In this document: piece after piece, positions 29,101 to 36,759 of the stretch
How positions within the stretch are numbered: the stretch's first letter is position 1
Layout: each line of letters opens with the position of its first letter
Source of the DNA: Komarekiella delphini-convector SJRDD-AB1
GTDB lineage: Bacteria > Cyanobacteriota > Cyanobacteriia > Cyanobacteriales > Nostocaceae
Direction: 5' to 3'
DNA length: 64,000 nucleotides
Assembly: GCF_014831675.1 (NCBI RefSeq)
Contig: NZ_VJXY01000029.1
Span: 36,473 to 100,472, forward strand
Notes under the pieces: generated by a model
Database searches by the model: none
Told to the model about the DNA's origin: nothing
Seen by the model: the letters and a program-made list of their open reading frames with translations, nothing else
Made by a program: the position numbers and the translations under genes

Positions 29101-30220
29101 TGAGCGGTGTCCGAAATTCGTGGCTGACATTACTAAAGAAGACTGTTTTGGCGCGATCAAGTTCTGCCAGTGCTGCACTTCGTGCCGCTTCGCTAACGGC
29201 TCGTTGGCGCTCCTCCTCGTAGGAGCGGGCATTGGCGATGGCCATGGCAATTTGTCCGGTTAGCTGATTGAAGAAGTCGCGGTAGGTATCGTCGAGTCTC
29301 CGACGGGGGCTAGCGACAGCAACAAGCACTCCGGTGACTCTGCCTTGCCCAGCGGCAGTGATCGGCAGTACCATCGCCTCTTGGGGTGGCTCAGTCCAAG
29401 GGCTGCCAGGGAGTTTTCCGAAGCGTGACACTAGGTCATTGATCGCTTGCGATCGGGCGGTACGAGCAGCGAGGGCGATCGCCCAACCATCATTGCTATT
29501 CTCCTCAGCAAGATCCACTATCTCAGGACTCACAAAGCTATCTAAAGCAAACTCAGTACCACCACAGAGGCGGGCATGTTTTCCATCTGAGTCAATCAGG
29601 TAGAGGAACGCCAAAGGAATGTCAGCTGGATCAGACTTGAGCGCCGCTACCGTTGACGCGCACGCTTCTTCGGTAGTCTTGGAAGTTCCGGTTCTGAATG
29701 CTACTTCGCGCAGCAGTCGAGCGCGGCGATCATTCAAAACGCGGTATGTGGTTTCAGTAACAATGTTAAAAACTCCATCAATTACATCTCCCTGTCCCTG
29801 AATCGGGTTGAAAGTATACTCAAAGAAGCACTCTTCAGTGTATCCAAATCGATGCATCGACAACAGTTCGTCATTATGAAAGATGCCCTCGCCCGTCGCT
29901 AGAACGCTTGCAAGCTCCGGGCCAATATCGTCCCAAATTTCCGACCAAACCTCACGAGCGGGGCGACCCAATGACCAAGGATGCTTGTTACCAATGATCG
30001 GTCGCCAAGCATCGTTGTAGAGTAGTAAGCAGTCCCATCCCCAGTAGATGGCGATCGGGAAGCGGGAGTTGAGGCAAATACTCAGCGCTGATCGTAAGCT
30101 TTGGGGCCAAGTTTCAATTGCACCCAGCGACGTTTGCGACCAGTCGAGCGATCGCATCCGCATTGCCATCTCACTGTTGCCTGTAAAAAGCTGTTCGGCT
30201 GCTTGACGATCCTGGGTCAT
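26159..30220 (-). CDS. Hybrid sensor with two histidine kinase modules and two receivers
   Basis: The 1353-residue soluble protein has, in order, a PAS-like domain (about 10-150), a GAF domain (about 170-330), kinase module 1 (His in FSNVSHEFRTPL; DTGIGIPAAEL, GSGIGLSL), receiver 1 (Asp in LVLTDVMMPNLDGFG; DDYLIKPF), a PAS domain (SSIRDGFYALDRNWNFTYVN), kinase module 2 (His in LAVLSHELRSPLNPILGW; N box in WNLLSNAVKFT; DTGKGIRPDFLP) and receiver 2 (Asp in VLLSDIGMPEVDGYM). No membrane helix is seen, so the signal is cytoplasmic. Kinase module 2 carries an in-frame insertion of about 82 codons between the His helices and the ATPase (26942-27187). The ATG overlaps the preceding remnant gene by 4 bp. 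The output target is unknown. Confidence 0.9.
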   Translation of the reverse strand: MTQDRQAAEQLFTGNSEMAMRMRSLDWSQTSLGAIETWPQSLRSALSICLNSRFPIAIYWGWDCLLLYNDAWRPIIGNKHPWSLGRPAREVWSEIWDDIGPELASVLATGEGIFHNDELLSMHRFGYTEECFFEYTFNPIQGQGDVIDGVFNIVTETTYRVLNDRRARLLREVAFRTGTSKTTEEACASTVAALKSDPADIPLAFLYLIDSDGKHARLCGGTEFALDSFVSPEIVDLAEENSNDGWAIALAARTARSQAINDLVSRFGKLPGSPWTEPPQEAMVLPITAAGQGRVTGVLVAVASPRRRLDDTYRDFFNQLTGQIAMAIANARSYEEERQRAVSEAARSAALAELDRAKTVFFSNVSHEFRTPLTLMLSPLEEAITNLSGTIPAEEREQLQLVQRNGLRLLKLVNTLLDFSRIEAGRVQASYEPTDLATFTAELASVFRSAIKRANLRLVVDCPPMPDVYIDREMWEKIVFNLLSNAFKFTFAGEISVSLQWQSDHIELVVRDTGIGIPAAELPHLFERFHRVKGSQGRSIEGSGIGLSLVQELVKLHQGSINVTSVEGAGSCFNISIPTGTAHLPQDRIGATRIASTALGANPYLEEAFRWLSQTDQQVTVFSDGEQSSASVRSKLFSSARIILADDNADMRDYVRRLLSQQYEVVAVSDGVAALSAIHQQVPDLVLTDVMMPNLDGFGLLQAIRSDPQIREVPIIMLSARAGKEARIEGLAAGADDYLIKPFSARELLARVEATLKLAQLRREATQREQALRLEAETAKQQVETVLSSIRDGFYALDRNWNFTYVNDRYCKMVGMQREEILEQNVWELFPSAVDTDAYVQFHRAITEQTPLQFEYFYAPWNCWHDHRIYPSSSGLSVFLADISARKQAELERERLLGAEQQAREEAQAANRIKDEFLAVLSHELRSPLNPILGWSKLLKTGKLDEAKTAQALTVIERNAKLQSELIEDLLDVSRILRGKLSLNVSPIDLVTTIQAAIETVRLAAQAKSIDLRFTILDLGLNNVDVSPKSPNSDEQPGNLKSQSRLGKFATQGSPLTLDSDSVSDVGASDSLTLHYGNFCLRHATRTQNPKFQISGDSNRIQQVIWNLLSNAVKFTDVGGQVDIRLERLGCFAQISVSDTGKGIRPDFLPYVFDYFRQEDGATTRKFGGLGLGLAIVHHLVELHGGTVQAESPGEGQGTTFTMRLPLMPTSAQTNQDSRLSEPALDLTGIQVLVVDDDADTREFVGFLIEQYKANVITVASAEDALLALANSKPDVLLSDIGMPEVDGYMLVRQVRALPPEQGGKIPAIALTAYAGEIDYQQAILAGFQRHIPKPVDPANLVEAIADLVRHRQ
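26942..27187 (-). repeat. Intergenic-type repeat inserted in frame within the hybrid kinase gene
   Basis: Between AKSID and ISGDSNRIQQ, where relatives have only around ten residues, there are 82 codons (246 bp) of non-domain sequence. Its DNA looks like spacer sequence. On the coding strand it starts with TTACGATTTACGATTTTAG and TTGGGATTG, ends with CAAAATCCCAAATTCCAG (an approximate inverted repeat), and contains a palindrome-rich block with GCGTTCGCGTAGCATG at 26959. The reading frame stays open throughout. Confidence 0.75.
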
Positions 30221-30561
30221 ATTCTTCCTCTACTCCACCCACATAACCGGGCGATTGCTTTCACTAACTCCTCTAGCTCCATAGGTTTTGTGATGTCTTG
30301 GAACCCCGATTGGAGTGCTTTTCGCTGATCGAATTCTCCAGCATCAGCAGTTAGCGCGATCGCCATCGTCACCTGTTCTAAAACTAGGTCAAGGAAGCCT
30401 TTGTAGTCATCGTCCAGCGTCCGTCTGGGACTGATGCCCACAATCAAAGCTGACCAATCGGGCGTTCGCGAAGCGTCTTTGAAGGAGTCTCGCATCAACA
30501 CTGCCATCTCACCACCGCCAACAAAGATATCTTCAGGAGTTGCTTTCCTATCTGGAGACAT
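30217..30561 (-). pseudogene. Miniaturised relic of a hybrid histidine kinase gene
   Basis: The 114-residue open frame is a patchwork of three pieces matching the neighbouring kinase family. Residues 1-28 (EDIFVGGGEMAVLMRD) match the N-terminus of such kinases. Residues about 38-70 (SPRRTLDDDYKGFLDLVLEQ) match the end of the GAF domain (SPRRRLDDTYRDFFNQLTGQ). Residues about 71-110 (ADAGEFDQRKALQSGFQDI) match the end of receiver 2 (AYAGEIDYQQAILAGFQRHI). PAS, kinase and most receiver sequence is missing. The frame is open and ends with a 4-bp overlap with the large kinase, so it could still be translated. It contains a GCGTTCGCGAAGCGTC repeat word at 30462. Most likely it is a deletion derivative of a tandem copy. 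Confidence 0.7.
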
Positions 30562-30573
30562 CGGCTCTACTCC

Positions 30574-30831
30574 TCATTCTGGAAAGTATTTAGAGAGTAG
30601 GTCTTGGCCGCGCTCACGCAACGCTTCCTTTGGTGAATTGCTCATCTGAGTAAGCAGACTGACAACCTTTTCCATAGCCAAGGGCGAGGGCTGCGATCGC
30701 CCGTTTTCCCAACGATTGATAGTTGGGAATGTCACACCTAACTTAGCAGCAAATTTCTCCTGGGTTAGCCCCATCTCTTGCCGAAGTTCTCGAATGAGCT
30801 TGCCAATCTCCGGTTGTTTAGCTGTAAGCAC
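30574..30831 (-). CDS. XRE-family helix-turn-helix regulator
   Basis: An 85-residue DNA-binding protein with a classical lambda-repressor-type HTH at about residues 9-65 (IRELRQEMGLTQEKFAAKLG, then VTFPTINRWENGRSQPSP). The helix 2 and recognition helix pattern is intact. It lies 12 bp upstream of the kinase relic and the large hybrid kinase, with which it is probably co-transcribed, and 63 bp downstream of tilS. It may regulate this small operon; no obvious operator is seen. Confidence 0.88.
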   Translation of the reverse strand: MLTAKQPEIGKLIRELRQEMGLTQEKFAAKLGVTFPTINRWENGRSQPSPLAMEKVVSLLTQMSNSPKEALRERGQDLLSKYFPE

Positions 30832-30894
30832 TTTATTGCACTATTTTTATATCCCACAGTCGAACATAAGTCACATTTTATAAAATTTTATATA

Positions 30895-31899
30895 TCAAAA
30901 GGATGATTTCAAACAAATCCAGTCACCTTCTACTTGAGCGATCGCACCACCAGGAAATGGATCAGTTTGCGAACGATTTGGCGCTATAATCAACGCCGTT
31001 AATTTTTCAATATGTTCAAAACTGGGCGCATCAGGAAGTATCTGCTGCAATACCTGACGTATGACGCGACGTTGCAAAGCCAGTGGTGCTGTCTGCAATA
31101 CCCGACGATTTAACCTTAAGGGAACCACAGGAGTAAAGGAATCTCTTTCATGCTCTATACTCATCGCCTTTTCCCGTAACTCGTGGGCAGCTTTTTCTAA
31201 ATATTCCACTTCCGCTTGGAGAAGTTCTGCGGTTTGGGCTAAGGCTGATTCTACTTGGGGGTTGAAATTCGCTTGCAAATACGGTATTAACTCTTGGCGG
31301 ATGCGGTTGCGGGCGTATTGCAAATCTTGATTAGTGGAATCTTCCCAAACTGGTAGTTGAAAATCTTGACAAAATTTCTCTGTTTGTAACCGAGTTATTT
31401 CTAAAAGTGGACGCGCTAATATAACATCCGCAGTTAATGGGCGTTGCCAAGTCAGGGCTTGCAAACCGTCAGCGCCAGTACCGCGAATTAAGTTGTAAAG
31501 GAGAGTTTCGGCGCGATCGCTGGCTGTGTGTCCTGTAACTATGTATTGGTAATTATTTACTTGGGCGATCGCACTTAAAGCTTGATATCGCCAATTGCGT
31601 GCAGCAGCTTCACTAGTTAAAGACTGATTAGCTGTTTCTAAATAAAATGATACATCCCAAGTCTTAGCTAATTTTTCTACATGATTAGCATTCGCTTGGG
31701 AGTCAGAACGCCAACGATGATCGCAGTGTGCAATACCTAGATGCCATTCCCATTTTGGTTGTAAATCTAACAATAACTTTATTAAACACAGAGAATCTTG
31801 TCCACCGGAAACAGCTACTAATAGCCGCTGTTTGTGCTCAAATAAATGGCGCGATCGGATGGTGCGATGTATTTTTGCATGTAAAGAAGTCCATGTCAT
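30895..31899 (-). CDS. tilS: tRNA(Ile)-lysidine synthase
   Basis: TilS converts C34 of tRNA-Ile(CAU) to lysidine using ATP, switching it from Met to Ile coding; it is essential. The 334-residue protein has the N-type PP-loop SGGQDS at residues 31-36, the conserved GIAHCDHRWRSDS and VTGHTASDRAETLLYNLIRG segments, and ARPLLEITR. It is shorter than the E. coli enzyme because the far C-terminal domains are missing, as in other cyanobacterial TilS. The ATG at 31899 is a good start. It is on the same strand as the XRE/kinase genes downstream. Confidence 0.93.
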   Translation of the reverse strand: MTWTSLHAKIHRTIRSRHLFEHKQRLLVAVSGGQDSLCLIKLLLDLQPKWEWHLGIAHCDHRWRSDSQANANHVEKLAKTWDVSFYLETANQSLTSEAAARNWRYQALSAIAQVNNYQYIVTGHTASDRAETLLYNLIRGTGADGLQALTWQRPLTADVILARPLLEITRLQTEKFCQDFQLPVWEDSTNQDLQYARNRIRQELIPYLQANFNPQVESALAQTAELLQAEVEYLEKAAHELREKAMSIEHERDSFTPVVPLRLNRRVLQTAPLALQRRVIRQVLQQILPDAPSFEHIEKLTALIIAPNRSQTDPFPGGAIAQVEGDWICLKSSF

Positions 31900-31977
31900 T
31901 TTGGTTTTTTAAACACGAATAGACGCAGATAATTTTCTATTTTATAAAAAGGCGTCGGGAAAACCTATTCCTTCTAG

Positions 31978-32053
31978 AGATGGGATGAAAGATGCCTTTT
32001 TAGGTCGTTGACGGTTAACAGTTAACAGTTAACTGTCAACGTGAAATCCCATC
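31978..32053. repeat. Long nested hairpin upstream of tilS
   Basis: A near-palindrome of about 36 nt (CGTTGACGGTTAACAGTTAAC and its complement, 32006-32041) is nested inside outer arms GATGGGAT (about 31978) and ATCCCATC (about 32046). The core is built on GTTAACA/GTTAACT words. It may be an RNA hairpin or a fragment of a mobile repeat near the transposase relic. Confidence 0.6.
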
Positions 32054-32149
32054 CACTATTAGGGGTGGGATGAGCTTAACGATGTCCATCTGTATTAGTA
32101 AATTGAAATTTAGGATTTGCAACTCGTCAAGATGCTAATCTTATTTTAC

Positions 32150-32678
32150 AAAATATTTGATACACAAACATAGGGATAAAAGTACGTGTACTCATATAGC
32201 CCATTCATTTGTTGCAAAGATTTTTGGAAATGGGATGAGAAGCGTTTGCGCTCTAAATATTGTCTTGCACTTGCCGTAGTCTTATTCCCTTTTTTCCTAT
32301 CTCTCCGAAGTTCTGAGCGGAGGAAGCCTCCGCTCAGACTTCTCTCTGTTTCATCTATTACTAATGTAATTGCACGACCATCTAATTGTTTTTTCAACTT
32401 ATTTAATCTTCTTTGTTTTAATTTATCTACTGACCAATCTAAATTTGCTAAGAAATGGTGTCATGATTGTGCCGAATTTATACTTACTACCTTCGCTATC
32501 TCTGGTAACGATTTTCTTTTTATCGTTGATATTATCCCCAGGTGTAAATATTTGAAGCACTTATCATTCCTTACTTCTTTAAATAAGTCTTTATACTCTG
32601 CACATATTCATCTATGATACCAACTGTTGGATGAGGCTCTCTTGCCAAATGTTTGAGAATTTGTAATTCTACATCCAT
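32150..32678 (-). pseudogene. Decayed IS701-family (DDE) transposase, N-terminal part
   Basis: Reading the minus strand from ATG 32678 gives MDVELQILKHLAREPHPTVG, then after a frameshift FKYLHLGIISTIKRKSLPEI and AKVVSINSAQS, then after a stop HHFLANLDWSVDKLKQRRL and DGRAITLVIDET, followed by RKKGNKTT and ARQYL. These blocks in this order are characteristic of IS701-type transposases, including the first catalytic Asp in VIDET. Frameshift, nonsense and 3' truncation show it is dead. A hairpin insertion lies at 32306-32340 within it, just after the catalytic motif. A 51-bp repeat 28 bp upstream (32706-32756) is probably the element's end. Confidence 0.8.
32306..32340. repeat. Hairpin insertion inside the transposase relic
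   Basis: The 35-bp palindrome (arms AGTCTGAGCGGAGG and CCTCCGCTCAGAACT on the minus strand) interrupts the transposase between its DET motif and RKKGNKTT. It is flanked on both sides by TCTCTC (32300-32305 and 32341-32346), which looks like a short target duplication, though the frame of the original cannot be restored exactly by removing it. Confidence 0.6.
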
Positions 32679-32705
32679 TGCCCTACTTACCTGAAGAGAG
32701 TTTTT

Positions 32706-32756
32706 TTTTAATCCTTTTATTCAGAGTACTCGGAAAGTGACAGAAGAGGGATAAGT
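32706..32756. repeat. 51-bp repeat, probable IS701-type element end (copy 2)
   Basis: This differs by one base from 12689-12739. It lies directly upstream of the transposase relic, in the place expected for the terminal sequence of the insertion element, with a short T-run between the repeat and the transposase start. Confidence 0.75.
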
Positions 32757-32933
32757 TATTTCTTAGTTTGCGTCAATTTTATCTGTAACGCTCCTACTTT
32801 TGTACCAATACGGTTCAGTTAAGGGTTATTGGTGTAGATAATTGGTATATTAAGACACGATAAATCGCGTCTCTACATGAGGGTTTTGGGCTTATCTGAA
32901 CTATATTGACTTTTGTACCGCTAACTTATTACT

Positions 32934-33557
32934 CTAATGTTGATTAATATCAACTCTCAAAGCAAGACCAAATTTTTCTAACAATTCTAAGGGAATATCT
33001 GGAAGATTAATAAGCATATCATTCCATGTATTGAAGGCTTGTAAAGCTTCCACAACTATTGGCAGTGGCTCCCAGAAAATATTTTGAAAGTTTGCTTCTT
33101 GGGGAAATTGAATTTTAAAAGCTAATTGTTCTTTTGAGGGGACAAATTGAGCGTCAACATTTTGACGATTTCTCCTTGCATCAATCCGATACCAACCTAT
33201 TTCGGGTAAGTATACTGCATTCAAACCATGTAAGCTATAAAGTTCACCATTGTCATGAAGACGCAATCTCTGATAACAAAAGCCTGCTGGAACACCATTC
33301 GCTCTGAGTAGTGCTGCTAGCAAATGGCTCTTTGCATAACAATAACCTGTTTTGTATTTGAGTACATCTGAAGCTCGACAGGTTACAGGATTCATTTGGT
33401 AGTCATAGCTATGATAAATTTTATCGCGTACCCACTCAAAACAAGCTTTTGCGATCGCCTCTGATGTTTGATGTCTTGATGCAATTTTTTTTGCAAGTTT
33501 TAGAACTGTAGGATGTTGCCAGTTAATAACTTCACTCACTTGCAGATATTCTTCCAT
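32934..33557 (-). CDS. Transglutaminase-like domain protein
   Basis: The 207-residue protein has the Cys-His-Asp triad of the transglutaminase/cysteine protease-like fold: Cys73 in KTGYCYAKSHLLAALLRA, His110 in YSLHGLNAVYL and Asp126 in GWYRIDARRN. It lacks a signal peptide, so it is probably cytoplasmic. Bacterial members act as proteases, peptide cyclases or amide-bond enzymes; the substrate cannot be told from sequence. It stands alone and is divergent from the prolyl oligopeptidase gene. Confidence 0.82.
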   Translation of the reverse strand: MEEYLQVSEVINWQHPTVLKLAKKIASRHQTSEAIAKACFEWVRDKIYHSYDYQMNPVTCRASDVLKYKTGYCYAKSHLLAALLRANGVPAGFCYQRLRLHDNGELYSLHGLNAVYLPEIGWYRIDARRNRQNVDAQFVPSKEQLAFKIQFPQEANFQNIFWEPLPIVVEALQAFNTWNDMLINLPDIPLELLEKFGLALRVDINQH

Positions 33558-33909
33558 ATTGCTTGTTTCCTAAAAAGCATTGCATCCAGAATACAAAACT
33601 CTAGCCTACTCAACAACAAGAAACTGGTATTTGGCATGATGGCAAGGTTAAATTTATACTTAATTAATCATTAATACTGTAGTAGTATCACTTAATACTT
33701 AACAGTAGCCTAAAAAATACTATTTCTAACTAAAATTTCTTGTGGAATGACGCACCATTAACAAAATAGTCATCACATGCACATATAACTAGATCTGAAA
33801 ATGTGCTGATTTGAAAAATTAAAGATTTTTCTCATAGATTTGGCAAGCGTTTGACTCAAGTATTGGGTCTATCTTTATAGTATGAAAGAAGCACTTTTGA
33901 CCTGAGACT
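33558..33909. other. Divergent spacer between transglutaminase and peptidase genes
   Basis: A 352-bp AT-rich spacer with no gene. It contains one match to the NtcA consensus, GTATCACTTAATAC (33685-33698), followed 19 bases later by TACTAT, a possible -10 for the plus-strand peptidase gene. Such matches are expected by chance several times in a window of this size. Confidence 0.4.
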
Positions 33910-36003
33910 ATGCCATACTCTGAAAAACGTCTAAGTTACCCATCTTGCCGCAAGAGTAATCAAGTTGATAACTACCACGGTACTTTAGTTGCAGATCCCT
34001 ACCGTTGGTTAGAAGATCCCGAATCTGAAGAAACAAAGACTTGGATTGAGGCACAAAATAAAGTTACTTTTGGCTACCTGAGTGAAATTCCTGTAAGGGA
34101 AAAAATTAAACAGCGCCTCACTAAACTTTGGGATTATGAAAAATATGGTATCCCATTTAAAGAAGGCGAATCTCTACAAGACGGTTCCACCAAACGCTAT
34201 TTTTATTTCAAAAACGACGGACTACAAAATCAAAGCGTTCTCTACACCTTAGAAACCCTAGACGCCGAACCCAGAGTTTTACTCGACCCCAACAAACTTT
34301 CAGAAGATGGCACTGTTGCTCTTGCGGGATTATCTATTAGTGAAGATGGTAAACTTTTAGCATACGGTCTATCGACCTCTGGTTCTGATTGGCAAGAGTG
34401 GAAAGTGCGCGATGTTGAAACTGGTGAAGACTTGGAAGATCACCTGAAGTGGATTAAATTTTCTGGTGCATCTTGGACACATGATCATCAAGGTTTTTTC
34501 TACAGTCGTTATGATGAGCCAAATGAAAAAACTCAATTAGAAGATGTTAACTATTATCAAAAACTCTACTATCATCAACTGAGTAAAACCCAATCAGAAG
34601 ATGTACTAATTTACCATCGTCCTGACCAGAAAGAATGGGGTTTTAGTGGAGATGTTACGGAAGATGGACGTTATCTAATCATCTCAGTTTGGCTGGGAAC
34701 TGACCCAAAAAATTTGGTTTTCTACAAAGATTTAACTAACCCTAATGCTGAAGTGGTAGAACTAGTTAATCAGTTTGAGGCAGATTACAGTTTTATCGAT
34801 AATGATGATAGCGTCTTCTATTTCCGCACAGATTTAAATGCGCCACGAGGACGAGTTATTGCTATTGATACCAAAAACCCAGCGTCAGCAAATTGGCAAG
34901 AAATCATTCCTCAATCAGCAGAAACTTTGGAAAGCGTTGGCATACTTAATAACCAATTTGTTGCTGATTATCTTCAAGATGCTTATACCCAAATCAAAAT
35001 TTTTGATCTCAAAGGGGCATTCATACGCGAGGTCAAATTACCCGGAATCGGCTCTGCGGGTGGGTTTGGTGGCAAGCGTGATGATACTGAGACTTTTTAT
35101 AGTTTCACCAGCTTTACTACACCAGGAACTATTTATCGCTACAACATGGTGACAGGAAAAAGTGAGGTTTTTCGTCAACCAAAGGTAGATTTTAATCCTG
35201 ATGACTACGAAACCAAACAAGTCTTTTATCACAGCAAAGATGGCACTCAAATGCCAATGTTTATTACCCACAAAAAAGGCATTCAATTGGATGGAAATAA
35301 CCCCACATATCTTTATGCTTATGGTGGTTTTAATGCTTCAATGACACCTAGTTTTTCTGTGAGTCTTTTGGTATGGCTAGAGATGGGTGGTGTCTATGCT
35401 ATGCCCAATATCCGTGGTGGGGGCGAGTACGGTGAAGAATGGCATCAAGCAGGAATGAAAGAGAAAAAACAGAATGTTTTTGATGACTTTATTGCCGCAG
35501 CTGAGTGGTTGATTGCCAATAAGTACACAAAACCTGCAAAACTGGCGATCGCAGGTGGTAGTAATGGCGGTTTATTAGTCGGTGCTTGCATGACTCAGCG
35601 CCCTGATTTGTTTGGTGCAGCTTTGCCAGCAGTGGGCGTGATGGATATGTTGCGCTTCCACAAATTTACCATCGGCTGGGCTTGGACTTCCGAATATGGT
35701 TCGCCGGATAATCCAGAAGACTTTAAAACGCTTTATGCGTATTCGCCACTGCACAATATCAAGCCAGGGACAGCTTACCCAGCAACCTTGATTACCACAG
35801 CCGATCATGACGATCGCGTTGTCCCTGCTCATAGTTTCAAATTTGCCGCAGCTTTGCAAGCCGCTCAAACAGGTGATGCACCAACGCTAATTAGAATTGA
35901 GACGAAGGCGGGGCATGGTGCAGGTAAACCCACAGCTAAGATTATCGAGGAAGCATCAGACAAGTGGGCTTTTTTAGTGCGTACTTTGGATGTTGAAGTT
36001 TAG
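33910..36003 (+). CDS. Prolyl oligopeptidase (S9A family)
   Basis: This 697-residue serine peptidase cleaves short peptides after proline. It has an N-terminal helical extension, a seven-blade propeller (about 75-430) and a C-terminal alpha/beta hydrolase. The nucleophile Ser lies in AGGSNGGLLVGA (about 553), the Asp in TADHDDRVVP (about 635) and the His in KAGHGAGKP (about 668). The NIRGGGEYGEEWHQAG oxyanion-hole segment is also present. Length matches the family (about 690-710). There is no signal peptide, consistent with a cytoplasmic enzyme. It is monocistronic. Confidence 0.95.
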   Translation: MPYSEKRLSYPSCRKSNQVDNYHGTLVADPYRWLEDPESEETKTWIEAQNKVTFGYLSEIPVREKIKQRLTKLWDYEKYGIPFKEGESLQDGSTKRYFYFKNDGLQNQSVLYTLETLDAEPRVLLDPNKLSEDGTVALAGLSISEDGKLLAYGLSTSGSDWQEWKVRDVETGEDLEDHLKWIKFSGASWTHDHQGFFYSRYDEPNEKTQLEDVNYYQKLYYHQLSKTQSEDVLIYHRPDQKEWGFSGDVTEDGRYLIISVWLGTDPKNLVFYKDLTNPNAEVVELVNQFEADYSFIDNDDSVFYFRTDLNAPRGRVIAIDTKNPASANWQEIIPQSAETLESVGILNNQFVADYLQDAYTQIKIFDLKGAFIREVKLPGIGSAGGFGGKRDDTETFYSFTSFTTPGTIYRYNMVTGKSEVFRQPKVDFNPDDYETKQVFYHSKDGTQMPMFITHKKGIQLDGNNPTYLYAYGGFNASMTPSFSVSLLVWLEMGGVYAMPNIRGGGEYGEEWHQAGMKEKKQNVFDDFIAAAEWLIANKYTKPAKLAIAGGSNGGLLVGACMTQRPDLFGAALPAVGVMDMLRFHKFTIGWAWTSEYGSPDNPEDFKTLYAYSPLHNIKPGTAYPATLITTADHDDRVVPAHSFKFAAALQAAQTGDAPTLIRIETKAGHGAGKPTAKIIEEASDKWAFLVRTLDVEV

Positions 36004-36183
36004 ACGAATGTAACTGATTTTTCCACGCAAAGACGCAGAGGCACAAAGTTTTTTATTAGCGGCTTGGCATCTTTGCGTGAGATTTTCGTTATTAATAATT
36101 GAAAAGCTCTGCAATTAGAGAGGCAGATAAGTATTTATAAGATGAGTTAAGATTAAATCAACTATTTCAAGCAAATATTAACT

Positions 36184-36659
36184 ATGAAATGGGAAGAAGT
36201 TTGTGAAAATAAACAGTTAAAAGATTTACCCTTCAAAATCGAATTAAATAAATGGGGTCAAATCGTAATGAGTCCAGTAAAAATTAAACATTCTTTTTAT
36301 CAAGGAAGAATCCAACGTTTATTATAATCTTTTTTGAACACAGGAGAAGTAATGCCAGAATGTGCTATTAACACATCAGATGGGGTGAAAGTTGCTGATG
36401 TTGTCTGGTGTTCAGAGGAACGATTTGCTCAAATTGAAGATGAAGTATTAGCGTCTATTGCACCAGAAATTTGTATAGAAGTTAAATCCAGTGGGAACAC
36501 TTTGGACGAGGTTGAATTTAAAAAAATTTATATTTAGAATCTCAAACTGTTGAAGTATGGTTATGTAATGAACAAGATCAAATTAAATTTTATAACAAAC
36601 AAGGTCAATTAGTGTAATCTTTGTTAGTTCCTAACTTTCCTAAGCAAATTAAACGGTAA
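36184..36659 (+). pseudogene. Broken Uma2-family (DUF820) nuclease-like gene
   Basis: From ATG 36184 the frame reads MKWEEVCENKQLKDLPFKIE and then meets a TAA at codon 48. It continues in the same frame as SFLNTGEVMPECAINTSDGV, KVADVVWCSEERF and PEICIEVKSSGNTLDEV. At an A-run near 36520 it shifts frame to continue YLESQTVEVWLCNEQDQIKF, then meets a second in-frame TAA before SLLVPNFPKQIKR and TAA at 36657. The pieces in order match the cyanobacterial Uma2 family, whose restriction-endonuclease-like fold includes the IEVKS motif. Both internal stops could be single CAA-to-TAA changes. Uma2 genes are very numerous in Nostoc, so loss of one copy is unremarkable. Confidence 0.85.
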
Positions 36660-36759
36660 TTAAAGTTATGCCATTCTTTTAAGTATGAAAAGAGGATGAA
36701 ACAGAGCGATCGCTGGAATTAAAATCATTAAGGTTTTTAGTAACACCAAGCGTATTGTG

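Noticed and set aside
32146-32617. Short open frames of 61-143 codons on both strands in the transposase region
   Set aside because: The minus-strand frame is a piece of the decayed IS701 transposase including the hairpin insertion; the plus-strand ones are its antisense shadow.
33685-33698. NtcA binding site GTA-N8-TAC upstream of the prolyl oligopeptidase gene
   Set aside because: The match is exact, but the motif is short and expected many times by chance in 64 kb; spacing to a -10 box is slightly short. Mentioned only as a possibility.
36334-36537. A 67-codon gene
   Set aside because: It is the middle segment of the broken Uma2 gene, in the same frame as the part before the internal stop.
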